From: Fictibacillus phosphorivorans
Lineage (GTDB): Bacteria > Bacillota > Bacilli > Bacillales > Fictibacillaceae
Direction of reading: 5' to 3'
Length of the DNA stretch: 64,000 nt
NCBI RefSeq assembly: GCF_001619875.1
Contig: NZ_LRFC01000001.1
Location: 434,001 to 498,000 of the forward strand
The notes under the pieces were generated by a model. The model saw only the letters and a program-made list of their open reading frames with translations. It ran no database searches and was not told where the DNA came from. How positions within the stretch are numbered: the first letter of the stretch is position 1; each line of letters opens with the position of its first letter. Shown here in pieces: positions 8,656 to 18,438 of the stretch. A program made the position numbers and the translations under genes.

Positions 8656-9054
8656 ATGATATACAATCAAGTTGATTTTATTCCCCAATTAAAAGTGGAG
8701 ATTATAAAAAAAGAACAGGAACTGAAGAAACTGCTTGAGAAGGTCTTACATGAATTTCAGAATACAAGTGATCAGATAAAAATAGAGGGAAGTTTTGACC
8801 AAGATGGAGAAGATCCCTTCCAGCCTGGTTATGCGAGCTCCATTTCAATAGGACTGCTTGATGAAACAGATGAACTCACTGATTTACATACGATAAAAAT
8901 ATGGGAATGCGAGCGTACCTTTCTAGGAGTGCCTGTTACAAGAAACATCCCCGGAAGCAAGGTGAAGGGTGAGCTTTTGGATGAATCGGTAAAAGAGGTA
9001 AAAGAAGAAGTGAGAGATTTTATAAAGGAGTTTATTCCAAATGTTATGAGATAA
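8656..9054 (+). CDS. Conserved-type hypothetical protein
   Basis: 132 aa, soluble, no signal peptide. The N-terminal ~45 residues are a charged helix, probably coiled coil (KKEQELKKLLEKVLHEF), followed by a mixed region and an acidic helical C-terminus. ATG 8656 is preferred over TTG 8647 because the Shine-Dalgarno AAAGGAAG would lie against the TTG. It follows the SDR gene closely and ends at a terminator. I do not recognise the family. Confidence 0.6.
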   Translation: MIYNQVDFIPQLKVEIIKKEQELKKLLEKVLHEFQNTSDQIKIEGSFDQDGEDPFQPGYASSISIGLLDETDELTDLHTIKIWECERTFLGVPVTRNIPGSKVKGELLDESVKEVKEEVRDFIKEFIPNVMR

Positions 9055-9069
9055 GCACAAAAGAGGGTG

Positions 9070-9105
9070 AAAAGACGTACTTCATAGGAGTGACGTCTTT
9101 TTGTA
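9070..9105 (+). terminator. Terminator after the SDR/hypothetical pair
   Basis: Stem AAAAGACGT / ACGTCTTTT, with ACTTC / GGAGT pairing continuing toward the loop, followed by T's. Confidence 0.8.
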
Positions 9106-9181
9106 TGGCCGTTTCCTATAATTAAGTCGTGAAAGGAATTATATTCCAAAATATCGAATATAGAAGAGCAGGGGGGATGAC

Positions 9182-9676
9182 ATGAAAAAAATACTCGGAT
9201 TTATTTTATTGGTCATGTTAACGGCATGCAGTGATAATGCTGCGGTAGAACAGTTGAAAAAGGATTATCCCGATGTGAAGAAGATGGTGGTAGAATTACC
9301 AGACACCGTGCAGGAAAGGTTGGCAGCACCAGAATCAGTGCCATTCGAACCAAAACAAGTGCAACTCAAGTACGCTGGAGAACCACCTGGAGATCCAAAA
9401 GGGGATATCATACATACCGAGTTTGTGTATGGAAACGGAAAAGGAGCCGTTCTGAACGTTACAACATTTCATAATGAGAAAACGAACTTTCATGATGAAG
9501 GAAAACTCAAGACAACAAAGTTGGAAGATGGAACGAAGGTTGTCATTGAGACGAATTCGTCAGATGTAAAGGCAATACGCTGGAAAAAGGACGATCTTTA
9601 TTATGGAATGATGCTGATGGGTTCACAGTTTAAGATGGAAGATTTGTTGAAAGCTGCGAATTCGATGGAGTACTAG
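9182..9676 (+). CDS. Lipoprotein of unknown function
   Basis: 164 aa with a lipoprotein signal peptide: MKKIL, a hydrophobic core, then the lipobox LTAC, so Cys16 would be lipidated and the protein anchored outside the membrane. The mature part is hydrophilic with no motif I recognise. ATG 9182 lies behind GCAGGGGGGATGA. The C-terminal region (KAIRWKKDDLYYGMML) resembles the small beta-rich domains of Bacillus DUF4367-type proteins, but this is weak. Confidence 0.7.
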   Translation: MKKILGFILLVMLTACSDNAAVEQLKKDYPDVKKMVVELPDTVQERLAAPESVPFEPKQVQLKYAGEPPGDPKGDIIHTEFVYGNGKGAVLNVTTFHNEKTNFHDEGKLKTTKLEDGTKVVIETNSSDVKAIRWKKDDLYYGMMLMGSQFKMEDLLKAANSMEY

Positions 9677-9750
9677 ATATAAAGGTCTACCGAAAAGAAT
9701 AGATTAAAAGAAGCATCTCGGCAGAATTGTTCAACAATAGAGGTGGGGAA

Positions 9751-10275
9751 ATGAAGAAGAGGATTGCTCTGTTGTTTGTTAGTATCATAATCCTTATAGG
9801 TCTTTGGTGGACATTTAACTTTATAAGTCACTACGGTGAATTTACCAAATGGGGTCATGCTTCAATAGGGATAGAAAATTGGGAAGACCATCAACCTTTT
9901 TACGTTGGATACCCATTTAAATGGGAGGGAATTGGAAAACCAACACTTGAAGAAATAGAATTCATAAAAAGAGATGGAACAATTGTTGCTAAAAACGATG
10001 ATGAATTTAAAATCCAACCTTTTATAGCGAGGACAGGTCGTATTGGAGCACTTGATGAAAAGGGTGTTAAAGAAGATGGATTAGATGATGATCTCGTTTC
10101 AGTTAAAGGGTACAAAGTAGATGGTGAATTTTACTTAGTTTTACGAGTTGAATTCCTTGGTACAAATACAAATCCGATAAATGATATAAGCACGTTAAGA
10201 ATCACCTATGAAAAATTTAGAACAACTCAAATGCAAAACATTCATTTCGGTGAAGGACTAATTACGGATGAATGA
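9751..10275 (+). CDS. Membrane-anchored hypothetical protein
   Basis: 174 aa with one N-terminal transmembrane or signal-anchor segment (about residues 5-24, rich in Ile/Leu/Trp) and an extracytoplasmic domain of ~145 residues without cysteines. ATG 9751 follows AGAGGTGGGG; a TTG upstream lacks such a site. The gene lies 74 nt after the lipoprotein gene in the same direction and ends at a terminator. Family not recognised. Confidence 0.65.
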   Translation: MKKRIALLFVSIIILIGLWWTFNFISHYGEFTKWGHASIGIENWEDHQPFYVGYPFKWEGIGKPTLEEIEFIKRDGTIVAKNDDEFKIQPFIARTGRIGALDEKGVKEDGLDDDLVSVKGYKVDGEFYLVLRVEFLGTNTNPINDISTLRITYEKFRTTQMQNIHFGEGLITDE

Positions 10276-10313
10276 CTTTAATAGAGTTACGGTGTGATTA
10301 TCGTAATACTAAG

Positions 10314-10340
10314 GCCCACCCTCGAATAGGTGGGCTTTTA
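10314..10340 (+). terminator. Terminator between convergent genes
   Basis: Perfect 7-bp stem GCCCACC / GGTGGGC with T-rich tail. The tail runs up to the stop of the convergent MFS gene. Confidence 0.8.
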
Positions 10341-11564
10341 TTAGGAAGAAAATTCTAAGTCTGTTTTCTTCTCTACTACTTTTAATAATGAAAACGATAA
10401 TAAAGCAGATGTAGCAATTAAACAAGACCCTATAATGTATACCCACCTTATCCCTAAGAAATCTGCAATGAAACCAAAAAGTGCGATCGATATACTTGTA
10501 ATAGTTGAAAGAAGAATACTTCTAGAAGCGTATACTTTCGGCAAGATTTCTGTATCCACATTGGATTGAATAGCCGTTTGCTGAGAGACATCTCTAAGTT
10601 GATAGGCAGGACCCATGAGAACGCACAGAAGTAATGATAATAAGGGGATGCTATTTAGACCGTACAATAAGGTAAATAGACTAAAGAATAAAGATCCGAT
10701 CGCCATATTAAAGACTAGATTTCTTTGTATTTTACTTGATAGCCAAATGACAAAAAGGCCCCCTAGAATGGTTCCTATGTAATAGCTGGCATTGATATAC
10801 CCCCACCACTGCACATCTTGATGTAAAACTTCTTTAACATAAACCAAAGTAATTGCTCCGACCCAAATGGTACCCGCCATTCCTTCAATTACGTCCATCA
10901 TCGTTACCAAACGTAATGTTTTGTTACTCCAAAGGTGCCACCAGCCTTCTTTAATCGCTATCCATTTAGAGTTAGGTTTAGGGTTATTAAGAGGTTGATC
11001 GGTTTTTAATGATAAAGAAATGAAATACAAACATACCCATGCAGACCACATAAGAATTGCGGTTCCTATAAGGGTAATCATATGACCAAACTGAATAACA
11101 ATAAAGCCTGTCAAAGTAAATCCCGAAAACTGTACGATCTGACTGGTAACAGCCAATGAGCTATTAGCTTTAACTAATTTTTCTTTCTCTACGACTTTAG
11201 GAACGATAGAACTTAATAGCGGATTACCCCAACCTTCGATAAACGAAATAGCTAAAACCAGTAACAGAAGGTAACTAATGTGTTCCGAAATAGTTGGAAA
11301 TCCAATGATTAGGGTTGTGATGAAAACCGCCTTCATGAACTGGAGAGAAATCAACAGCTTTGAAAAGGAATACTTCATTTGTAGTAGTGGGGCTGATAAT
11401 CCTGCAAGTATATTCGCTACGGCTCGAATCAAGGGAAAGATTGCAGCTAAAAATGCTGATTCTGTTTTTTGATAAATAAACGTTGTAATGACCATTATGT
11501 AAATCACATCAGCTAAAGAAATACTTGTAGCTGAAAACCAATAATAATAAAAGGATTTCTTCAC
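10341..11564 (-). CDS. MFS transporter
   Basis: 407-aa integral membrane protein with about 12 hydrophobic segments, of the group often annotated as macrolide/enterobactin exporter-like MFS. Visible family traits are a long hydrophobic N-terminal half, a central cytoplasmic loop (LKTDQPLNNPKPNSKWIAIK) and a second six-helix bundle. The start is GTG 11564 behind GGGAGGAAA. It is monocistronic. The substrate is unknown. Confidence 0.85.
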   Translation of the reverse strand: MKKSFYYYWFSATSISLADVIYIMVITTFIYQKTESAFLAAIFPLIRAVANILAGLSAPLLQMKYSFSKLLISLQFMKAVFITTLIIGFPTISEHISYLLLLVLAISFIEGWGNPLLSSIVPKVVEKEKLVKANSSLAVTSQIVQFSGFTLTGFIVIQFGHMITLIGTAILMWSAWVCLYFISLSLKTDQPLNNPKPNSKWIAIKEGWWHLWSNKTLRLVTMMDVIEGMAGTIWVGAITLVYVKEVLHQDVQWWGYINASYYIGTILGGLFVIWLSSKIQRNLVFNMAIGSLFFSLFTLLYGLNSIPLLSLLLCVLMGPAYQLRDVSQQTAIQSNVDTEILPKVYASRSILLSTITSISIALFGFIADFLGIRWVYIIGSCLIATSALLSFSLLKVVEKKTDLEFSS

Positions 11565-11902
11565 TTTCCTCCCAACCTTTCAGATTCATTCGGGAACATT
11601 ATAAACTTATTATACATAATTGTATGTTAATTAAAAGAAATATATGGAATTATGTGCTAATTATGAATAGATAGTCCTGCACTTTATTTGTTATATCATC
11701 TTAATTTCTTTTATTGAAACCGTTTTGTTTATGGAGGCATTGTTTCAGCTATTTAGAATATGTAATAAAAAGGGAGAAATGAGAGGTAGGTATCTTGAAA
11801 AAGTTAAATCTACTTAAACGAAATTAAAATGAAAGAAATGAACTTAAAATTCATACAACTGAGGTGGCCATGATTCACCTCATATAAAAGAGGTGAATAA
11901 GG
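11565..11902. other. AT-rich intergenic region with inverted repeat
   Basis: No supported gene. A possible 10-codon ORF begins at a TTG after AGAGGTAGG near 11795 but has nothing else in its favour. A perfect 7-bp inverted repeat TGAGGTG (11860-11866) / CACCTCA (11876-11882) lies directly before the ribosome binding site of the next lipoprotein gene. It could be an operator or an RNA hairpin. Confidence 0.5.
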
Positions 11903-12397
11903 ATGGGGTTCGCGAAAAAATATTATTTTGTACTATTGCTAATATCTTTATTATTTACCGCGTGTAATCAGGAACAACATACAAATGGGGATTTAGGCTC
12001 CGTCTACTTCAATGCTTTGGATTCCATTATGGTAAAGGACGAAGCGTTGAACAGTGAGATGCGATTCATAGCTTTAGATTTAACGATTGTAAAAGAATTA
12101 AGCGAGAACGACAAAAAGGAGATCAAACTCTTTTTAAAAGATAAATATGGAGTAGATGTGATTGAAGCTACTTTAAAAAAATTGAAACATAAAGGAATGT
12201 ACAATACAAAAACGATGGTATTACATGGTGTTCTGCTTAAATTAGAGAAAGCTAAGTTTATATCGAACAACAAAGCTTTTGAATTTGAAGGCTCTAAATA
12301 TCGAGCAGGAAATGGTGCAGTTGGTGTAAAAGGGAAGCTTCTATACAGGGATGGCAAATGGCAGCCTTTTGAAATCCAAGAGATATGGGTTAGCTGA
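11903..12397 (+). CDS. Lipoprotein of unknown function
   Basis: 164 aa. The signal peptide is MGFAKK, a hydrophobic core, then the lipobox FTAC (Cys21), so it is probably a surface lipoprotein. The mature region is basic with a central helix (KEIKLFLKDKYGVDVIEATL) and a C-terminal strand-rich part ending WQPFEIQEIWVS. It resembles the small lipoproteins common in bacilli, but I cannot name a family. The start ATG follows AAAGAGGTGAATAAGG. Confidence 0.7.
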   Translation: MGFAKKYYFVLLLISLLFTACNQEQHTNGDLGSVYFNALDSIMVKDEALNSEMRFIALDLTIVKELSENDKKEIKLFLKDKYGVDVIEATLKKLKHKGMYNTKTMVLHGVLLKLEKAKFISNNKAFEFEGSKYRAGNGAVGVKGKLLYRDGKWQPFEIQEIWVS

Positions 12398-12457
12398 TTT
12401 GGACTAATCATGAGAAAGCTATCTGCTTATTTCTGTACAACAAAGCCAGAAGTAATT

Positions 12458-12488
12458 AAAGGGCCAATTTTGATAGGCTCTTTTTCTA
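12458..12488 (+). terminator. Terminator after the lipoprotein gene
   Basis: Stem AAAGGGCC / GGCTCTTT with one G:U pair, followed by T's. Confidence 0.7.
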
Positions 12489-12598
12489 TGCATTAGGGAA
12501 TAATAAATAAGCAGAACCAAACCTATAAAAGTTCGCATTGTGTTAATGTTGAATTAGAAAAATGGGATAACAAATAGAAAAACAATAAAGGAGATCAC

Positions 12599-14056
12599 AT
12601 GACAAAAGAAACTAGATGGAACTTAGACAATAGCTATGCTCGCCTGCCTAGTAAATTCTTTTCTACGATACATACGAATCTTGTAAGTTCGCCTAAATTA
12701 GTGGTGCTGAATGAATCCTTAGCAAAATCACTTGGTTTACATGTTGAGGCGCTGCAACAAGAAGAAAATATTGCTGTGTTTGCCGGAAACGAGATGCCAG
12801 AAGGCGCATCATCACTTGCACAAGCATACGCTGGCCATCAGTTCGGATATTTTAACATGCTCGGTGACGGGCGTGCGTTGATGATTGGGGAGCAGATTAC
12901 CCCTCAAGGTGAGCGTTTTGATATTCAGCTTAAAGGATCAGGGAGAACCCCTTATTCACGTGGAGGTGACGGGAGAGCTGCTCTTGGGCCGATGCTTCGT
13001 GAATATATCATGAGTGAAGCAATGCATGCGCTCGGGATCCCTACGACTCGCAGTCTTGCTGTGGTGACGACGGGAGAGCCTATCATCCGTGAAACCGATC
13101 TACCCGGTGCCATTATGACGCGCGTGGCGTCCAGTCATTTACGAGTGGGTACATTTGAATTCGCTGCGAAATGGGGAACACCTGAGGAACTGAAGCAGCT
13201 CGCAGACTATGCGATCCAACGTCATTATCCAGAAATCGAGGATGATGACAATCGCTATTTGAACCTTCTTAAAAAAGTAATCGAGCGCCAAGCCTATCTC
13301 ATCTCGAAGTGGCAGTTGTCAGGATTTATTCATGGTGTCATGAACACAGACAACATGACGATCAGCGGGGAAACAATCGATTATGGACCATGTGCGTTCA
13401 TGGATCGTTACAATCCAGTGACTGTTTTCAGCTCCATTGATCGAGAAGGACGCTATGCCTACGCCAATCAGCCTCGGATTGCGGGTTGGAACTTAGCCCG
13501 TTTTGCAGAAACGTTGTTGCCGCTGCTGCATGAGAATCAAGAAAAAGCCGTTGAAATGGCTCAAGACGTTCTATACGGATTTTCTGATTTATATCACGCT
13601 AATTATTTTAGAGGTATGAGATCGAAGCTTGGGTTGTTTAACGAAGAGAAAGAAGATACAACACTGATCGAAGACCTTCTTAACTTGATGCAGGAGAATG
13701 AAGCTGACTTTACGAACACCTTCCGCTCATTAACGTTTGATACAAAGGATTGCACGAAATTGTTTGAATCGGAAGAATTTGCTTCATGGCAAGAAAAGTG
13801 GGAAGAAAGAAGGGCGAGACAGTCTGAGTCGAAATCAGAATCAGCTGAACTGATGCGAAATAGCAATCCAGGTGTAATTCCTCGAAACCACCGAGTGGAA
13901 GAGGCTCTTAAAGCAGCTGAGGATGGAGACTATGGTGTAATGGAGAAATTCGTTGCTGTACTCAAAAATCCATACGCACATACACCAGATCAAGAACCGT
14001 ACACAAAACTTCCACCTGAATCTGAAGGACCTTATGTAACATTTTGTGGAACGTGA
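12599..14056 (+). CDS. selO: SelO/YdiU family protein adenylyltransferase
   Basis: 485-aa pseudokinase-fold protein of the SelO (YdiU, UPF0061) family, which transfers AMP from ATP onto Ser/Thr/Tyr of target proteins and has been linked to oxidative stress. Diagnostic segments are [42 protein letters not shown], the metal-binding HGVMNTDNM and the DYGPCAFMD loop. The C-terminus ends FCGT with a single Cys and no CxxU as found in animal SelO. ATG 12599 follows AAGGAGATCAC. Monocistronic. SelO here is a family name only and does not imply selenium use. Confidence 0.95.
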   Translation: MTKETRWNLDNSYARLPSKFFSTIHTNLVSSPKLVVLNESLAKSLGLHVEALQQEENIAVFAGNEMPEGASSLAQAYAGHQFGYFNMLGDGRALMIGEQITPQGERFDIQLKGSGRTPYSRGGDGRAALGPMLREYIMSEAMHALGIPTTRSLAVVTTGEPIIRETDLPGAIMTRVASSHLRVGTFEFAAKWGTPEELKQLADYAIQRHYPEIEDDDNRYLNLLKKVIERQAYLISKWQLSGFIHGVMNTDNMTISGETIDYGPCAFMDRYNPVTVFSSIDREGRYAYANQPRIAGWNLARFAETLLPLLHENQEKAVEMAQDVLYGFSDLYHANYFRGMRSKLGLFNEEKEDTTLIEDLLNLMQENEADFTNTFRSLTFDTKDCTKLFESEEFASWQEKWEERRARQSESKSESAELMRNSNPGVIPRNHRVEEALKAAEDGDYGVMEKFVAVLKNPYAHTPDQEPYTKLPPESEGPYVTFCGT

Positions 14057-14091
14057 TCTTGGTTGGTCACAATACGTTCATAATTAACGAG

Positions 14092-14117
14092 AGCTGCCTA
14101 TATGGCGGCTTTTTTTC
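14092..14117 (+). terminator. Terminator after selO
   Basis: Stem AGCTGCC / GGCGGCT (one G:U pair), 5-nt loop, seven T's. Confidence 0.9.
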
Positions 14118-14285
14118 GTATGGTACCAATAGTGATAATGCATTTGGAAGGTAACTTTCATTGACTTTTTATTTCATAATGTGTACTATCTCTATATTGT
14201 TTTAACATAATCTTTACATGAAATTTATATTTTTAAAAGAAAACGAGAATACTAGATTGGCTATTGGAATTATTGAGGTGAGAAT

Positions 14286-16229
14286 ATGACGAATCGAAAG
14301 AATATGGTAAACACACATATGGGATTCTTCCTGATGATGGTTTGTTTTCTTTGGATCAAAACGTATGCAGCATATAAAACAGAATTTAATTTAGGCGTTG
14401 AAGGCGGATTTCAGGAATTTCTGCTTTTTATTAATCCATTAAGTTCCTCGCTGCTATTACTTGGCTTAGCATTGCTTGCAAAAGGAAGAAGAGCGTTCAT
14501 TTGGATGATTGTAATTGATGCGCTCATGACATTATTGTTATTTGCAAACATGATGTACTACCGCTTTTTCACAGATTTTATCACGCTGCCAACATTAACG
14601 CAGACAAAAAATGCCGGAACCATCGGTAATAGCTTTGGTGCACTTTTAAATCCTTATGATGTCCTGTTTTTCTTAGACATCATTATTTTATTAGTATTGG
14701 TTCTAACGAAAAAAATTAATCCAGAACCGGTTAGAGTAAAGAGGAAAAGCCTTGTTGCTGTTGGTCTTGCCGCTGTAATTGCTTTTACAGCAAACTTAGC
14801 GTTAGCTGAAATGGATCGACCACAGTTATTAACGAGAACGTTCGACCGTAACTATATCGTAAAATATTTGGGGATGTATAACTACACCGTTTATGATGCG
14901 ATCCTTAGCTCTAAATCATCCGCTCAGCGTGCATTAGCAAGCACGGATGATGCGACAGAGGTGGAGAACTACGTTAAAGCGAACTATGCAGAACCAAACC
15001 CAAAATACTTTGGTAAAGCAAAAGGCATGAATGTGATTTACATTCACTTAGAGTCGCTGCAAAACTTTGCGATCAACTATAATTTGAACGGACAAGAAGT
15101 TACACCGTTTCTAAATTCATTAACAAAAGACAAAAACACGTTATACTTTAATAACTTTTATCACCAAACATCACAAGGGAAAACAGCAGATGCTGAGTTC
15201 TTGCTTGAAAACTCACTATACGGATTACCGCAAGGAACTGCGTTTACGACAAAAGGTGAAAACACGTACCAAGCAGCTCCAGCGATCATGGAACAACAAG
15301 GCTATTCAACAGCCGTTTTCCACGGTAACTACAAATCGTTCTGGAACCGTGATGTAATCTATAAACGTTTCGGATATCAGCATTTCTTTGATGCCGAATA
15401 TTATGATATGAACGAGCAAGACGTAGAGAACTACGGATTGAAAGATAAGCCGTTCTTTAAAGAATCGATGCCGATGCTGAAGTCATTGAAGCAGCCTTTC
15501 TATACAAAGTTCCTTACGCTTTCGAACCACTTCCCGTATCCGATCACGGATGAGGAAGCAACGATTGAACCTCACACAACGGGTGATGCTACGGTCGACC
15601 GTTATTTCCAAACGGCTCGATACATGGATGAAGCGGTTCAGCAGTTCTTTGCACAACTAAAAGAAGAAGGTCTATATGACAATTCAATGATCATTCTATA
15701 CGGTGATCATTACGGAATCGCAGAGACACGCAATAAGTCGATGGCAAAAGTATTAGGCAAAGAAATTACGCCATACGAGAACACACACCTTCAAAAAGTT
15801 CCATTGTTCATTCATGCACCTGGTCTAGAGGGTGGAACGGTTGAAAAAGTTGGGGGACAAGTGGATCTTCGTCCAACACTTATGCATTTACTAGGCATGG
15901 AAACAAAAGACTACATTCAGTTCGGAACAGACTTATTGTCTAAAAATCATGACGAAGTGACGCCATTACGAAATGGAAACTTTGTTACACCTAAAGTAAC
16001 CGGAGTCGACGGTAAATATTACGATTCCAAAACGGGTGAACCGATCGAAGAAACAGAAGAAATCAAAGCCATTAAAAGAGAAGTTGAAACAAAACTCGCT
16101 TTATCTGATAAAACCGTATACGGTGATCTGCTTCGTTTCCACGACGTTAAAGGATTTAAGAAAGTAGACCCGTCAAAATACGATTACAATAAACGTGAAG
16201 ACGAGCCAGATAGCAATAAAAACGATTAA
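14286..16229 (+). CDS. LTA synthase family protein (sulfatase-fold)
   Basis: 647-aa glycerolphosphate transferase of the LtaS family, which polymerises or primes lipoteichoic acid on the outer membrane face using phosphatidylglycerol. About five N-terminal transmembrane helices (residues ~10-180) precede the extracellular sulfatase-like domain. The catalytic Thr is T300 in SQGKTADAEF; metal-binding and substrate segments HLESLQNF, HGNYKSFWNRD, LSNHFPYP and LYGDHYGI are present. Bacilli carry several LtaS paralogues and I cannot tell which this is. ATG 14286 follows GAGGTGAGA; a strong terminator follows the gene. Confidence 0.93.
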   Translation: MTNRKNMVNTHMGFFLMMVCFLWIKTYAAYKTEFNLGVEGGFQEFLLFINPLSSSLLLLGLALLAKGRRAFIWMIVIDALMTLLLFANMMYYRFFTDFITLPTLTQTKNAGTIGNSFGALLNPYDVLFFLDIIILLVLVLTKKINPEPVRVKRKSLVAVGLAAVIAFTANLALAEMDRPQLLTRTFDRNYIVKYLGMYNYTVYDAILSSKSSAQRALASTDDATEVENYVKANYAEPNPKYFGKAKGMNVIYIHLESLQNFAINYNLNGQEVTPFLNSLTKDKNTLYFNNFYHQTSQGKTADAEFLLENSLYGLPQGTAFTTKGENTYQAAPAIMEQQGYSTAVFHGNYKSFWNRDVIYKRFGYQHFFDAEYYDMNEQDVENYGLKDKPFFKESMPMLKSLKQPFYTKFLTLSNHFPYPITDEEATIEPHTTGDATVDRYFQTARYMDEAVQQFFAQLKEEGLYDNSMIILYGDHYGIAETRNKSMAKVLGKEITPYENTHLQKVPLFIHAPGLEGGTVEKVGGQVDLRPTLMHLLGMETKDYIQFGTDLLSKNHDEVTPLRNGNFVTPKVTGVDGKYYDSKTGEPIEETEEIKAIKREVETKLALSDKTVYGDLLRFHDVKGFKKVDPSKYDYNKREDEPDSNKND

Positions 16230-16241
16230 GTAAGTAAGCAG

Positions 16242-16272
16242 CCGACCCATGATATTGGGTCGGTTTTTTTTT
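16242..16272 (+). terminator. Terminator after the LTA synthase gene
   Basis: Stem CCGACCCA / TGGGTCGG with a short loop and a nine-T run. Confidence 0.9.
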
Positions 16273-16319
16273 GTTGTGGTTACTAGAAGTTCAACAAAAA
16301 TAGAGTGAATTTTAAAAAA

Positions 16320-16347
16320 TGAACCTGCAACGTACCTCTTGTCGTCT
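16320..16347 (+). promoter_or_regulatory. Putative ECF-sigma-type promoter
   Basis: TGAACC (16320-16325), 17 nt, then CGTCTA (16343-16348). This closely resembles the TGAAAC-N16/17-CGTC consensus of Bacillus ECF sigma factors. It lies 27 nt upstream of the start of a sigma-factor gene, as expected for autoregulation. Confidence 0.6.
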
Positions 16348-16374
16348 ATTATAAGAATAGAAAGGTGTGTAAAA

Positions 16375-16938
16375 ATGGTAAATATTGAAGAAGTTACAAA
16401 TCGAATTCCTCCTAAACAAAATCGAGAAGAGCTTCTCATGTGGCTTATGAAAGAGTATGGCCGTAGTTTGGTTAGGTTGGCCTTTACATACGTTAAACAA
16501 GAACAACTGGCAGAAGATATTGTACAGGACGTATTTGTGAAGTGTTTTAAACATTTGGATACGTTTAGAGAAGACTCTTCATATAAAACGTGGCTTTACA
16601 AAATAACGATAAATGGCTGCAAGGATGTACTAAAAAGTTGGAACTTTAAAAATATCATTATTTCGAATTTCGCGGGTTTTCAAATCCACTCTAGTAACGA
16701 AAAGTCTCCTGAGGAGAAGTTTCTTGATTATGAAGAAAATAATCGTATCTCTACTATGGTTGTCTCTCTTCCTGTGAAAATGAGAGAAGTCATTATCTTT
16801 TACTACTATGAGGATATGACGATTGAACAAATTGCTGATTTATTAAACGCGAATCAGAACACGGTCAAATCAAGACTCCAGAGAGGAAAGCAACAATTGA
16901 GGAAGAAACTAGAAAGGGGTGAGGCACGTGGAAGATAA
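16375..16938 (+). CDS. ECF-type RNA polymerase sigma factor
   Basis: 187-aa sigma-70 family protein of ECF size. Region 2 contains YVKQEQLAEDIVQDVFVKCF (about residues 38-57) and region 4 ends with MTIEQIADLLNANQNTVKSR and a basic tail. ATG 16375 is chosen because AAAGGTG lies about 10 nt upstream; an upstream in-frame codon lacks a site. It overlaps the next gene, a single-pass membrane protein likely to be its anti-sigma partner. It is probably autoregulated from the ECF-like promoter upstream. Confidence 0.9.
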   Translation: MVNIEEVTNRIPPKQNREELLMWLMKEYGRSLVRLAFTYVKQEQLAEDIVQDVFVKCFKHLDTFREDSSYKTWLYKITINGCKDVLKSWNFKNIIISNFAGFQIHSSNEKSPEEKFLDYEENNRISTMVVSLPVKMREVIIFYYYEDMTIEQIADLLNANQNTVKSRLQRGKQQLRKKLERGEARGR

Positions 16939-18250
16939 CTTAAAGAACTTACCGGAAAAGATGAATAGTACGATCCTTAAAGATTTAGATTTTGATAAAA
17001 ATAGGATGTTCAAAGTTTTAAAGACTGTAAAAGAAGACCCCAAAGATGAAAAAGGATCTCTTATAACACGAACTTGGAAATTTACGTTAAGCACAGCTCT
17101 CTTTGCTTCTTTATTAATGTGCTTAACCTGGTTTGCGATAGAGCAGTTGAAGCCTGAACCTACTAGTGAAACTCAACTAGCTGATGAGAAAATAGTCACC
17201 AAACCGGCTAATAAGAATACTCCTTATGTGCCAGAAGAGAAAAATGAGTATTTTGGTGAGATGACGAAGGAAGAGATACTTACCAAAATGATTAATACGG
17301 TTGATTACTTTGAAACAGCGAAAGGGAGCTTTGAAGAAGTAACAAATAATGATAAAACCATTATAGAATACGAGCTGGACATGAAAGATAAAATTGGAGG
17401 ATATAGTAAGACAACTCATTTCCCGTCTGGAAAAGAGGTACCTCAACTAGCTATCGACTATTATGACGACAAGAAAGTTTGGAGTATTTTTGAAAGTGAT
17501 AAAACGTACCGTGAATCGAACTATCTTAAAACGGCTACTTGTTGTACGTTAACCATTGAAAATGCTTTTACCGTAGATTCCGAAGGTGTTAACTTCACTA
17601 GTTATCGAGATCGTCCACCCATAGGACGGGCCCAGAACTCACTTTTTCCTTATGAAATTGCCTCCAATTATACAAGGGATTTAAACAGTTGGGACATTGA
17701 AAAGCAAAACGAAAAAGTAGCAGGCCATAATACATTGGTCATAAAGGGAAAATTAGACGCTTATGCATCTGAAAAACATCGTTCTAGTGCGTTTCGGTTT
17801 TGGGTAGATAAAGATACGGGGATTTTAATCCAATACGAAACTTATAATAATAACAATGAAGTAGTCAATTATCTGCGTACGAAAGAATTAATGATTAATG
17901 TTCCTGTTGATCCAAGTAAATTAAAGCCGAACCTCAAACGTTACAGGGATCAATTTGAAGCAGAAGAGAAACTTCCTAGTATTACGAGCGGAATTGATGA
18001 ATCATATGTCCCCGAAGAAATAAGAGAAGAGTGGAAGTTAGCAAGGAATAAGAATAATGAAACTTCGGTCATGCAATTTAAAGGGAAGTGGTATATTATA
18101 CCCGAGAAAGGCTATGTCGTGGACAGAATTGAAACGAAAGGTGCTGAAGGAACAGTGTATTTATCAAAAGCATCTGATAAAAAATCACAATACGTCATTC
18201 CTGTAATGGCAGTTGGGTACGGTGTGGAAACACTTAATATTAGCAAGTGA
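16928..18250 (+). CDS. Membrane protein with RseB/LolA-like outer domain, probable anti-sigma partner
   Basis: About 440 aa. A ~55-residue cytoplasmic N-terminus, one transmembrane helix (near residues 52-72), then a ~370-residue extracytoplasmic part. Its first half (VDYFETAKGSFEEVT, YDDKKVWSIF) has the pattern of MucB/RseB or LolA-like lipoprotein-carrier domains. The gene overlaps the sigma gene by about 11 nt, so it is probably the sensor/anti-sigma factor. I prefer GTG 16928, 8 nt after AGGGG, to GTG 16919. No zinc-binding HxxxCxxC motif is seen in the N-terminus. Confidence 0.7.
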   Translation: MEDNLKNLPEKMNSTILKDLDFDKNRMFKVLKTVKEDPKDEKGSLITRTWKFTLSTALFASLLMCLTWFAIEQLKPEPTSETQLADEKIVTKPANKNTPYVPEEKNEYFGEMTKEEILTKMINTVDYFETAKGSFEEVTNNDKTIIEYELDMKDKIGGYSKTTHFPSGKEVPQLAIDYYDDKKVWSIFESDKTYRESNYLKTATCCTLTIENAFTVDSEGVNFTSYRDRPPIGRAQNSLFPYEIASNYTRDLNSWDIEKQNEKVAGHNTLVIKGKLDAYASEKHRSSAFRFWVDKDTGILIQYETYNNNNEVVNYLRTKELMINVPVDPSKLKPNLKRYRDQFEAEEKLPSITSGIDESYVPEEIREEWKLARNKNNETSVMQFKGKWYIIPEKGYVVDRIETKGAEGTVYLSKASDKKSQYVIPVMAVGYGVETLNISK

Positions 18251-18269
18251 TAAACAATAAAGTAAACAA

Positions 18270-18300
18270 AAGCACCTCCTTTAAAAGGTTGCTCTTTTCT
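18270..18300 (+). terminator. Possible terminator after the sigma operon
   Basis: Stem AGCA-CC-TTT / AAAGG-TTGCT with a small bulge, followed by CTTTTCT. Imperfect. Confidence 0.45.
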
Positions 18301-18438
18301 ATTAGTCAATTCTACAAACCTTTTAACGAATGTTGTCATGAAAAAGAAAAACAATACCTATGTCAAGCTTCTAACCTGTATAATGGAATTATTAGGTAAA
18401 AATTTGTGGGGCTATCCAAATGATGAGGAGTGATCGAT

